Below, piece after piece: positions 1 through 5,648 of a DNA stretch of 5,648 bases. Each line of letters begins with the position of its first letter. Within the stretch, counting starts at the first letter, position 1. The notes beneath the pieces were generated by a model that did no database searches, was not told the origin of the DNA, and worked only from the letters and a program-made list of their open reading frames with translations. Location: assembly GCA_021775655.1 (NCBI GenBank), contig JAJFHK010000293.1:1-5648 (forward strand). Reading direction: 5' to 3'. Source of the DNA: Filomicrobium sp. (GTDB lineage: Bacteria; Pseudomonadota; Alphaproteobacteria; Rhizobiales; Hyphomicrobiaceae). The translations under genes were made by a program, and so were the position numbers.

Positions 1-381
1 CTTGATGCTACCTGCCCCGCGCGCGGATAGGAGATCTTTCGCGTAAGCCAGCGTGCGTCCAGAATCGAGAACGTCGTCGACAAGAAGGATATCGCGTCCC
101 GCTACATCGATGGCAACGTCTCGGAGAATATCTACCGTGCCCGAAGAGACGGTACTTTTACCGTAGCTCGACAAGGTTATAAAATCGACTTCCGGTTCCA
201 TGCCCACCTGATGCAGAGCGCGAATCAAATCGGCTGCAAAAACAAAACTGCCCTTCAGGATGGCGATAACGGCTAGGCGTTCAAGGCCCAATTGCGAGAT
301 TTCCCCGGCTAGTCCTGTTAGGCGTTCAGAAATCTGTTCTGCGGTGTATATGACTTCGATATCCGATCGAGGATGACCCAT
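1..381 (-). CDS. hpt: Hypoxanthine phosphoribosyltransferase, N-terminal part (runs off the left edge)
   Basis: This purine-salvage enzyme transfers the phosphoribosyl group of PRPP to hypoxanthine (often also guanine), giving IMP or GMP in the cytoplasm. The minus strand reads open from ATG at 381-379 for 127 codons to the window edge. Family full length is about 180 residues, so roughly the last third is missing. Visible motifs are the pyrophosphate-binding loop LKGS (residues 42-45), the flexible-loop SSYG (71-74), and the PRPP-binding signature LLVDDVLDSGRT (99-110) with acidic pair D102-D103, D106 and the S107-G108-x-T110 phosphate loop. Many family members have Glu-Asp where this has Asp-Asp, a conservative change. 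A purine-rich AGAGAAG lies about 10 bases before the ATG and supports this start. The gene is divergent from ftsE, so it is its own transcription unit. A related xanthine/guanine phosphoribosyltransferase is possible, but the motif set fits Hpt best. Confidence 0.93.
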   Translation of the reverse strand, partial: MGHPRSDIEVIYTAEQISERLTGLAGEISQLGLERLAVIAILKGSFVFAADLIRALHQVGMEPEVDFITLSSYGKSTVSSGTVDILRDVAIDVAGRDILLVDDVLDSGRTLAYAKDLLSARGAGSIK

Positions 382-796
382 GGTCGACTGCTTCTCTTTT
401 TGTTTGACGTTTTTTGACTTTGCCCACTCCAATAGGATTTTGCCATTCGACAGGCATGGATGATCATCGGCAGGCCGCTTCGGAGGTTCAAGAATCTAGA
501 TAGACTAACGTTGAAATACGGCACTCTTGCAATGGTCCTTGCATCTATTGGCGGTGACCGGTCGGCAGAAGCTGCGGCGAGGTGCAGCACTTTAACGTGT
601 GAAGGAGCGCCCATCGCGCTGCCACATTACTCCCTGATTGATCATATTGCGGGCATCCAGCATAAAGCGGCAGAATGCCAACTGTGAATAACGGCTGGTT
701 GTGTCGCTCGAAACTCTTGCGTGCGGCCGTGCCATCTGGACTAACAACCTAGATTTGAACGGAATAGAACATAATTCCGAAGGACTGGAATAACCC
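382..796. other. Divergent intergenic region between hpt and ftsE, no convincing gene
   Basis: This stretch of about 415 bases must hold the promoters of hpt (leftward) and of the ftsE cluster (rightward). I found no hexamer pair good enough to call for either gene. A 75-codon reading frame (460-687, plus) has no well-placed ribosome binding site, no recognisable domain and mixed third-position use, so I do not call it. In related rhizobia I recall a small MJ0042-type zinc-ribbon protein gene near ftsE. No CxxC-type pattern is visible here in the longer frames on either strand. The only clear structure is the inverted repeat at 760-779. Confidence 0.6.
760..779. repeat. Perfect inverted repeat CGGAAT-N8-ATTCCG upstream of ftsE
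   Basis: The arms CGGAAT (760-765) and ATTCCG (774-779) are exact reverse complements around an 8-base AT-rich spacer. The repeat ends immediately before the purine run AAGGA (780-784) and 17 bases before the GTG start of ftsE. A CATAAT -10-like hexamer (770-775) lies inside it, without a good -35 partner. It could be an operator for a dimeric regulator, an RNA hairpin affecting translation initiation of ftsE, or chance. The arms are only 6 bases, so the functional reading is weak. Confidence 0.4.
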
Positions 797-1453
797 GTGA
801 TCAGCCTGAACAATGTTGCCCTGCGCTATGATCGGGGCCCGGAAATCTTGACTCACGTCGACTTTCAGCTTCGACCAGGATCATTTCACTTCCTGACCGG
901 ACCGTCGGGCGCCGGCAAGACGTCGCTGTTGCGCCTTCTATTCATGACGCTGCATCCAACCGGTGGGCAGATCCATTTATTCAACCACGATGTCAGCAAC
1001 ATCACGACGGCCAAGCGGGCTCAATTGCGCCGCCGCATCGGAATCGTGTTTCAGGACTTCCGCCTGCTCGATCATCTGACCACCTGGGAAAACGTTGCCT
1101 TGCCGCTTCGTGTCGTTGGGAAGAATCTTTCCGACTACCGCGAGGATGTTACCGATCTGTTGCAGTGGGTCGGCCTTGGCGACCGCATGCATGCCTATCC
1201 TTCTGTGCTGTCTGGCGGTGAAAAGCAACGCGCGGCGATTGCGAGAGCCGTCATCGGCAAGCCGGAACTGCTGCTTGCCGATGAGCCGACCGGTAACGTC
1301 GACCCGCAGATGGCACGAAGGCTGCTTCGCTTGTTCGTCGAACTAAACAGGCTCGGCACGTCCGTTGTCATCGCTACCCATGACCATCAGTTGATGCGCC
1401 AATACAAGGCGCCGCGTCTGGAACTACACGAAGGTGACGTGAAGATCGTTTGA
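797..1453 (+). CDS. ftsE: Cell division ATP-binding protein FtsE
   Basis: FtsE is the cytoplasmic ATPase of the FtsEX complex, an ABC-type machine that works at the division septum and drives conformational changes in FtsX to activate peptidoglycan hydrolases. The 218-residue protein has the usual family length and a full ABC ATPase motif set: Walker A GPSGAGKTS (35-43), Q-loop Q86 in FQDFRLL, signature LSGGEKQ (138-144), Walker B LLLADE (158-163) with E163 as the expected catalytic base, the D-loop in PTGNVD (164-169), and switch H195. The DEPTGNVD wording and the short length favour FtsE over LolD- or MacB-type ATPases, and the adjacent ftsX settles it. Translation starts at GTG 797, with AAGGA 12 bases and GGAA 6 bases upstream. 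The inverted repeat at 760-779 lies in its leader. The gap to ftsX is 65 bases, with no terminator visible. Confidence 0.97.
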   Translation: MISLNNVALRYDRGPEILTHVDFQLRPGSFHFLTGPSGAGKTSLLRLLFMTLHPTGGQIHLFNHDVSNITTAKRAQLRRRIGIVFQDFRLLDHLTTWENVALPLRVVGKNLSDYREDVTDLLQWVGLGDRMHAYPSVLSGGEKQRAAIARAVIGKPELLLADEPTGNVDPQMARRLLRLFVELNRLGTSVVIATHDHQLMRQYKAPRLELHEGDVKIV

Positions 1454-1508
1454 GTTGGAAAGGAGCCAGTAGCAATCTACTTGGCGCCTGCGAAAGCTAT
1501 TGATTTCT

Positions 1509-1512
1509 GGAG
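1509..1512 (+). promoter_or_regulatory. Ribosome binding site GGAG that decides the ftsX TTG start
   Basis: GGAG ends 6 bases before TTG 1519. The frame is closed by a TGA at 1501-1503, so TTG 1519 is the only well-placed start that retains the full N-terminal tail. The next start-like codon, GTG near 1654, would remove nearly all of that tail and has no comparable binding site. Confidence 0.65.
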
Positions 1513-1518
1513 CTGAAC

Positions 1519-2538
1519 TTGGCATCGCAATACGGCAACGAGCCCTACGACGATATCGACGAGACGCGTACCGGACCGTCGACAGCTCGGCGCGACCTGT
1601 TTGCACCAGCGCGTGAGGATCGTCGCGAGTCCGGGGGATCGCACAGTCCCGTCGTGCCACCTGGGTCGGTCACGGGCCGGTCGCTGACACTTGTGATCTC
1701 GATCATGTGCTTTCTTGCCTGCCTGACCGCCGGCGCAGTGTACATGATCAACCAGTCCGCGGATGCCTGGCTCAGAGATGTTGCCAGCGAGGTCTCGGTG
1801 CAAGTTCTTCCTCGCGATGGTACGGACATGGAGAAGACGCTAGGCGAAGTTGCGGATTTTCTAACGCGCCAGCCAGGGGTCGAGACAACAAACACGCTGA
1901 GCGCACAGACTTCGCTCGAATTGCTCGAACCCTGGCTTGGTCAATCCGACGCGCTGGAGTCGCTGCCATTGCCGCGGCTCATCGCCGTGCAACTTCGCCG
2001 CGAAGCGCCACCAAACTTTGAATCCCTATCGAAGGAGTTGACCGAGAAGTTCCCAGGGGTCTCGCTTGACGATCATCGCCAGTGGCAGCGACAGATCAAA
2101 ACCGTGACTCGATCGCTGGCTCTTGGAGGAATTGCAATCCTGCTTCTGGTGGCGGCGGCGACGACGGCCATCATCGTTTCGGCAACCCGCAGCGCCATGG
2201 CATCGAACCGGGAAATCGTAGAAGTGTTGCATTTTGTGGGAGCGACAGACGGCTTTATCGCACGAGAATTCGAAAAGCACTTTCTGACCCTGGGCATTCG
2301 TGCAGGGCTGATCGGGGCGGCAAGTGCGATGTTCGTGTTTCTAGCAATACCTATCGTAACGTGGTTACTGGGCGGTGGATCGATGACCGGGATCGAATTC
2401 AATAGATTGATCGGGACTGGAACGCTGGACCTTGCGGGCTACGTCTTATTGGGGATTGTCGTGATTGTGATTGCAGCGTTGTGCATGCTTACATCGCGCT
2501 TCGGCGTTTACCGCATTTTGAACACCAGCTCGGACTGA
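1519..2538 (+). CDS. ftsX: Cell division protein FtsX (FtsE partner permease)
   Basis: FtsX is the inner-membrane partner of FtsE and passes ATP-driven movement to periplasmic regulators of peptidoglycan amidases. The 339-residue protein has the family layout. A polar N-terminal cytoplasmic tail (1-54) is rich in Asp, Arg and Pro. TM1 is at about 55-77, followed by a periplasmic domain of about 120 residues (78-198). TM2 is at about 200-222. A cytoplasmic loop carries the conserved segment REIVEVLHFVGATDGFIAREF. TM3 is at about 260-285 and TM4 at about 305-328, with a short tail ending in TSSD. The start is TTG, chosen from the upstream GGAG and the in-frame TGA before it. The rare start may keep FtsX levels below FtsE, which is inference. 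The tail and the start of TM1 (VVPPGSVTGRSL) resemble rhizobial FtsX as I recall it. FtsX lacks transport substrates in the characterised family members, and nothing here suggests otherwise. Confidence 0.95.
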   Translation: MASQYGNEPYDDIDETRTGPSTARRDLFAPAREDRRESGGSHSPVVPPGSVTGRSLTLVISIMCFLACLTAGAVYMINQSADAWLRDVASEVSVQVLPRDGTDMEKTLGEVADFLTRQPGVETTNTLSAQTSLELLEPWLGQSDALESLPLPRLIAVQLRREAPPNFESLSKELTEKFPGVSLDDHRQWQRQIKTVTRSLALGGIAILLLVAAATTAIIVSATRSAMASNREIVEVLHFVGATDGFIAREFEKHFLTLGIRAGLIGAASAMFVFLAIPIVTWLLGGGSMTGIEFNRLIGTGTLDLAGYVLLGIVVIVIAALCMLTSRFGVYRILNTSSD

Positions 2539-2604
2539 CTGCGGCCAAGGGCGACGGGTGGCCACCTGCGTGCTAAAGCGATATGTGAACTTTCTAGAAC
2601 TAAG

Positions 2605-3378
2605 TTGCGCAGGCCTAAAGACAATCTTGGCTTGATCAAGACGCGGTTGCGCAGGTTGTTGGTTTTATCCTTTCGCCGCCTGATTTATGTTGGAGTAAAC
2701 CCGAAGAAGCCAACCCCAAAACATCGAGCCATGAAGCATCATTTCAATTGGTTTATCGGTAGCGCTGCGGTCGTGTTCTGGATCTTTGCCTTCGGGTTCA
2801 TCCTGTTCGCGATTGATGTTATGCGCGCGCCGGACAACACAGGCAGAGAAGCGGATGGCATCGTTGTCTTGACGGGCGGGCAGTTGCGCATAGAGGCCGG
2901 GCTCGAACTTCTCGAGAAGGGGCTTGCAAAGCGGCTCTTGATCACAGGGGTTAACCGGCAAACGACAAAAGCGGCAATTGCCCGCATCGCGGGTGTAGAT
3001 TCAAAGTATCTCAACTGTTGCGTAGATCTGGGCTACGAAGCACTCAACACCAAGGGCAACGCCGACGAGGCCAGTGCCTGGGCACATCGGCAAGACTTCA
3101 ATTCGTTGATCGTCGTCACCGCCAGCTACCACATGCCACGCAGCCTGATGGAACTTCGCGGGCGAATGCCAGATATCGAGATCATTCCCCACCCTGTTGT
3201 TCCCAGGGGCTTTAGAGACAGTGCCTGGTGGCTCGATCTGGGTACTTCGCGCGTACTTTTGACGGAATACCTAAAACTTTTCCCGGCTGCGATTCGACTG
3301 GTTGCATCGCGCGCGTTTTCAAGCGAGACCAGTCCGTCCGGCAACAGCGCAGCCGCCCGCTCCACCGGAACGATGTAA
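2605..3378 (+). CDS. YdcF-like (DUF218) membrane-anchored protein, start uncertain
   Basis: This is a DUF218/ElyC/SanA/YdcF-family protein. The family is linked to envelope integrity, but the biochemical activity of this branch is not established. Numbering from TTG 2605 (257 residues), there is a basic N-terminus, one membrane segment at about 48-70, then a globular domain. That domain has the family marks: ADGIVVLTGG-x-LR (83-95), LLITGVN, T149-x-x-N152-A-x-E155, and VVTASYHMPRS (170-180) with H176 and R179. The paired cysteines C138-C139 sit in the CCVDLGYEALNT segment that I recall from rhizobial homologues. The start is unclear. TTG codons at 2605, 2632, 2647, 2656 and 2659 and ATG 2731 are all in frame, and none has a good ribosome binding site. 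ATG 2731 gives a compact 215-residue protein (N-terminus MKHHFNWF) whose membrane segment follows at once. The frame is open from the ftsX stop. The gap to plsC is 24 bases. Confidence 0.85.
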   Translation: MRRPKDNLGLIKTRLRRLLVLSFRRLIYVGVNPKKPTPKHRAMKHHFNWFIGSAAVVFWIFAFGFILFAIDVMRAPDNTGREADGIVVLTGGQLRIEAGLELLEKGLAKRLLITGVNRQTTKAAIARIAGVDSKYLNCCVDLGYEALNTKGNADEASAWAHRQDFNSLIVVTASYHMPRSLMELRGRMPDIEIIPHPVVPRGFRDSAWWLDLGTSRVLLTEYLKLFPAAIRLVASRAFSSETSPSGNSAAARSTGTM

Positions 3379-3402
3379 GCCGATCTCTATCCGGGAGCAC
3401 CG

Positions 3403-4161
3403 ATGGTTCGCTCGCTCATATTCGTCGTCGTCTTTTATATCAACACAGCCGTCTTCCTGCTTTTTGGTTCTCCACTTCTGTTCGGCCCACGAAGTTGGGC
3501 CATGGCCGGTCTGAGAGCGCATGCCCGCGCTTCGCTGTGGTGGTTGCGGTTTATCGTGGGAACGCGAATGGAGGTGAGGGGGGTGGAGAACCTACCCGAA
3601 GGTTCCGCACTGATCGCCGCCAAGCACCAATCGGCATGGGATACGTTTGCGCTAATTCCGCTGTTCAGAGACCCGGCAATGGTTATGAAAGCGGAACTGG
3701 GTGGAATCCCCTTTTACGGCTGGTTTGCGCGCAAGTTCGAGCACATCCTTGTTCGCCGCGAAAAGGCGGCTGCCGCACTTCGCCAGATGAACTCGGATGC
3801 GCGTGATCGGGCAAGCCAGAACAGAGATATTGTTATTTTTCCTGAAGGCACGCGTAGACCGCCGGGGGCGCCGCCCGATTACAAGTCAGGCGTACTGGCC
3901 CTTTATGATGGACTGGAGCGACCTTGCGTGCCGGTGGCGCTGAATTCGGGGATGTTTTGGGCGCGCAAGTCGCTGGTCAGGCGTCCGGGCACAATCGTCG
4001 TCGAAATCCTTGAGCCGATCCCGCCCGGCCTTCCACGCGCCGATTTCCGCAATTTGCTGATCGAGAGGATCGAAACCGCCACGGAGAAGCTGCGGCTGGA
4101 GGCTCTGGAGGAATTCGGCGAGTCCCAGATTGTAAGCCAAGTTCCACCTCCACCCGCCTAA
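3403..4161 (+). CDS. plsC: 1-acyl-sn-glycerol-3-phosphate acyltransferase (PlsC family)
   Basis: PlsC-type enzymes acylate lysophosphatidic acid at position 2 to give phosphatidic acid, the precursor of membrane phospholipids, at the inner face of the cytoplasmic membrane. The 252-residue protein has a hydrophobic N-terminal segment (about 5-28), then the acyltransferase blocks in order: catalytic HxxxxD as H75-QSAW-D80, the KAELGGIPFYGW block (96-107), substrate-binding FPEGTR (146-151), and the VPVALNSG block (177-184). The C-terminus ends in a short proline run. GGGAG at 3393-3397, 5 bases before ATG 3403, makes the start secure. The gene follows the ydcF-like gene by 24 bases and probably shares its transcript. 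Such genomes often carry more than one PlsC paralogue, so the acyl acceptor could be another lysolipid. The motifs do not distinguish these. Confidence 0.92.
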   Translation: MVRSLIFVVVFYINTAVFLLFGSPLLFGPRSWAMAGLRAHARASLWWLRFIVGTRMEVRGVENLPEGSALIAAKHQSAWDTFALIPLFRDPAMVMKAELGGIPFYGWFARKFEHILVRREKAAAALRQMNSDARDRASQNRDIVIFPEGTRRPPGAPPDYKSGVLALYDGLERPCVPVALNSGMFWARKSLVRRPGTIVVEILEPIPPGLPRADFRNLLIERIETATEKLRLEALEEFGESQIVSQVPPPPA

Positions 4162-4192
4162 GAACAAACTTAGAATTTATAGGGAACATTAG

Positions 4193-4221
4193 TTGACTAT
4201 TGGCGTGGCGGACGGCATATT
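4193..4221 (+). promoter_or_regulatory. Candidate sigma-70-type promoter for nrdJ
   Basis: TTGACT (4193-4198, 5 of 6 to TTGACA) and CATATT (4216-4221, 4 of 6 to TATAAT) are separated by exactly 17 bases, in the 132-base gap after plsC. Transcription would begin near 4228, leaving a leader of about 65 bases before ATG 4294. I see no cobalamin riboswitch (there is not room for one) and no clear NrdR-box pair. No strong hairpin plus T-run follows plsC, so some read-through from the upstream cluster is possible. Confidence 0.5.
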
Positions 4222-4230
4222 CTTGTGCAT

Positions 4231-4272
4231 ATGGCAGGCTCCGAAGATCTGGGCCTGACCAGCACACAATGA
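4231..4272 (+). other. 13-codon open stretch ending in TGA, in frame with nrdJ
   Basis: ATG 4231 opens 13 codons (MAGSEDLGLTSTQ) that end at TGA 4270-4272. The same frame then continues as ATADEAE into the nrdJ ATG at 4294. It has no well-placed ribosome binding site: GGCGGA at 4207-4212 is too far away. The start lies almost at the predicted transcription start. It may be a meaningless leader frame, a short upstream peptide, or the old N-terminus of NrdJ cut off by a nonsense change. I cannot decide between these from the sequence alone. Confidence 0.25.
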
Positions 4273-4293
4273 GCCACAGCGGACGAAGCAGAA

Positions 4294-5648
4294 ATGCTGC
4301 CCATCGCGGAAGAAATCTGGAACCTGAAGTACCGCCTGCGTGAAGCGGACGGCCGCTCAATAGATGCGTCCATCGACGGAACGTTTGCGCGCGTTGCCCG
4401 CGCAGCGGCTTCCGCAGAACCCGGTGGCAAGGGCGAACGGAATAAGTGGGCGGAAAAATTCCATGTGGCGATGGCCGATTTCGGGTTCCTGCCCGGCGGG
4501 CGCATCCTTGCTGGAGCAGGCGCGAAGCGCAAAGTCACGTTGTTCAACTGCTTCGTTATGGGTGCCGTGCCCGATGACCTGAGCGGCATCTTCAAAGAGG
4601 TTCGCAAGGCGGCCCTCACCATGCAGATGGGCGGTGGCATCGGCATCGATTTTTCGACACTGCGTCCACGCGGAGCACTTGTTCACAGTATCGGAGCGGA
4701 TGCCTCCGGCCCGGTCAGCTTCATGGACGTGTGGAATGCGATGTGCCGCACGATCATGTCAGCGGGAGCGCGGCGCGGTGCGATGATGGCGACGCTGCGT
4801 GCCGATCACCCCGACATCGATGAATTTATCGACGCCAAGAATACGGCCAGCAAGTTGACCAATTTCAATCTGTCCGTGCTCGTTCCGGACGCGCTGATGG
4901 ATGCTGTCGCCAATGACGGCAGCTGGGATCTCGTATTCGAAAGCAGGGTCTACCGAACTATCAAGGCACGCGATCTGTGGGAACGGATCATGCGGGCGAC
5001 GTACGCGTCTTCAGAGCCAGGTGTGATTTTCATCGACAGGATCAACGCGGCAAATAACCTTTCCTACTGCGAGACAATTAACGCGACTAACCCGTGTGGC
5101 GAGCAGCCGTTGCCGCCCTACGGGGCCTGCCTGCTTGGCGCGCTCAACCTTACGGCATTCGTGCGAAATCCCTTCACGGCTCGCGCCTCTTTCGACATTG
5201 AGGCGTTGGCGGAGAGGGCCGCGATTGCTGTCAGGCTTCTTGACGATGTCATCGACGTGTCGGCGTATCCGCTCAAGCGGCAGAAGAAAGAAGCGTTGTC
5301 GAAGCGGCGTATGGGTCTAGGCGTCACAGGCCTAGCTGATGCGCTCATCATGTGCGGAGAAATCTATGGCAGCCCTGAAGCCGTCAAGTCGGCAGAAGAA
5401 TGGATGCGGACAATCCAGGAGAGTGCGTACCTAACGAGTAGCGAGCTTGCTGCCGAAAAAGGTTCTTTCCCTCTGTTCAAACGCGACGAGATTCTTGCGT
5501 CACCGATGATCGCGAGACTGAGCCCTGACGTCGCCAAGGCAATTTCCGAGAACGGACTTCGTAACGGCTGCCTGACGACAATCGCTCCGACCGGTACGAT
5601 CTCGCTTCTTGAAGGAAACGTCTCAAGCGGCATCGAACCGGTTTTCGA
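4294..5648 (+). CDS. nrdJ: Adenosylcobalamin-dependent (class II) ribonucleotide reductase, N-terminal part (runs off the right edge)
   Basis: Class II reductases use adenosylcobalamin to make a thiyl radical that reduces ribonucleotides to deoxyribonucleotides. They need no oxygen and no separate radical subunit. The frame is open for 451 codons to the window edge. Landmarks match the family represented by Thermotoga maritima NrdJ. C86 (FNCFVMG) is the first redox cysteine. M110-Q-M-G-G-G-I-G117 precedes the conserved RPRG segment. N266-P-C268-G-E270 carries the thiyl-radical Cys with its Asn and Glu partners. C279 is the second redox cysteine, exactly 11 residues after C268, the same spacing as C322/C333 in T. 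maritima as I recall it. PTGTIS (432-437) is the phosphate-binding turn. The domain begins almost at once (PIAEEIWNLKYRL from residue 3), so no ATP-cone precedes it. The start at ATG 4294 has only a weak GGA about 10 bases upstream and is forced by TGA 4270-4272. Confidence 0.95.
   Translation, partial: MLPIAEEIWNLKYRLREADGRSIDASIDGTFARVARAAASAEPGGKGERNKWAEKFHVAMADFGFLPGGRILAGAGAKRKVTLFNCFVMGAVPDDLSGIFKEVRKAALTMQMGGGIGIDFSTLRPRGALVHSIGADASGPVSFMDVWNAMCRTIMSAGARRGAMMATLRADHPDIDEFIDAKNTASKLTNFNLSVLVPDALMDAVANDGSWDLVFESRVYRTIKARDLWERIMRATYASSEPGVIFIDRINAANNLSYCETINATNPCGEQPLPPYGACLLGALNLTAFVRNPFTARASFDIEALAERAAIAVRLLDDVIDVSAYPLKRQKKEALSKRRMGLGVTGLADALIMCGEIYGSPEAVKSAEEWMRTIQESAYLTSSELAAEKGSFPLFKRDEILASPMIARLSPDVAKAISENGLRNGCLTTIAPTGTISLLEGNVSSGIEPVF

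Noticed and set aside
404..419. Two TTGAC elements (404-409 and 414-419) on the plus strand, considered as -35 boxes
   Set aside because: Neither has an acceptable -10 hexamer at 16-18 bases, and ftsE is almost 380 bases downstream.
318..614. A 98-codon minus-strand frame overlapping the hpt start
   Set aside because: Its 3' part lies over the true hpt frame, which carries all the phosphoribosyltransferase motifs. The encoded sequence is basic and shows no domain.
460..687. A 75-codon plus-strand reading frame in the hpt-ftsE gap
   Set aside because: It has no well-placed ribosome binding site, no recognisable domain and no clear coding bias. Frames of this length arise by chance in this composition.
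2557..2566. Palindrome GGTGGCCACC after ftsX, considered as a terminator
   Set aside because: It has no loop and no following T-run, and the cluster continues on the same strand close behind it.
2605..2655. Direct repeat TTGCGCAGG at 2605-2613 and 2647-2655
   Set aside because: Only two 9-base copies, 42 bases apart, in a stretch encoding Leu-Arg-Arg. Most likely chance or simple codon use.
4269..4340. ATG at 4269 overlapping the TGA, in the frame next to nrdJ, as a possible frameshifted nrdJ start
   Set aside because: This frame gives a short Arg-rich sequence that soon stops and shows no resemblance to the family. The nrdJ frame itself is intact from 4294, so no frameshift is needed.

Overview
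The window looks like a chromosomal housekeeping segment of an alphaproteobacterium. FtsX has the tail-plus-TM1 pattern 'VVPPGSVTGRSLTLVISIMCFL', and the YdcF-like protein has the pattern 'CCVDLGYEALNT-GNA'. Together with the order hpt / ftsE-ftsX-ydcF-plsC, these point to Hyphomicrobiales (Rhizobiales). This placement rests on recalled family patterns, not on a search. GC is moderate by eye, and I see no mobile element, CRISPR array, tRNA or rRNA.

Layout. Positions 1-381 (minus) hold the N-terminal part of a hypoxanthine phosphoribosyltransferase that runs off the left edge. Positions 382-796 are a roughly 415-base divergent intergenic stretch with no convincing gene and one short perfect inverted repeat just before ftsE. 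From 797 a plus-strand cluster follows: ftsE (GTG start), ftsX (TTG start), a DUF218/YdcF-like membrane-anchored protein of uncertain start, and a plsC-type acyltransferase. Gaps are 65, about 66 (or about 192) and 24 bases, so co-transcription is likely. After a 132-base gap with a good promoter candidate, a class II (adenosylcobalamin-dependent) ribonucleotide reductase gene, nrdJ, begins and runs off the right edge.

How the genes fit together. FtsE and FtsX form the ABC-type complex that couples the division machinery to peptidoglycan hydrolysis. The YdcF-like protein and the acyltransferase suggest a cell-envelope theme for the operon. The flanking genes, hpt (purine salvage) and nrdJ (deoxynucleotide synthesis), are nucleotide metabolism and probably separate transcription units. 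The conserved residues I could check are in place in all six proteins. I found no evidence of a novel system. The open questions are start sites, notably an in-frame TGA just upstream of nrdJ, and the unexplained 415-base gap.
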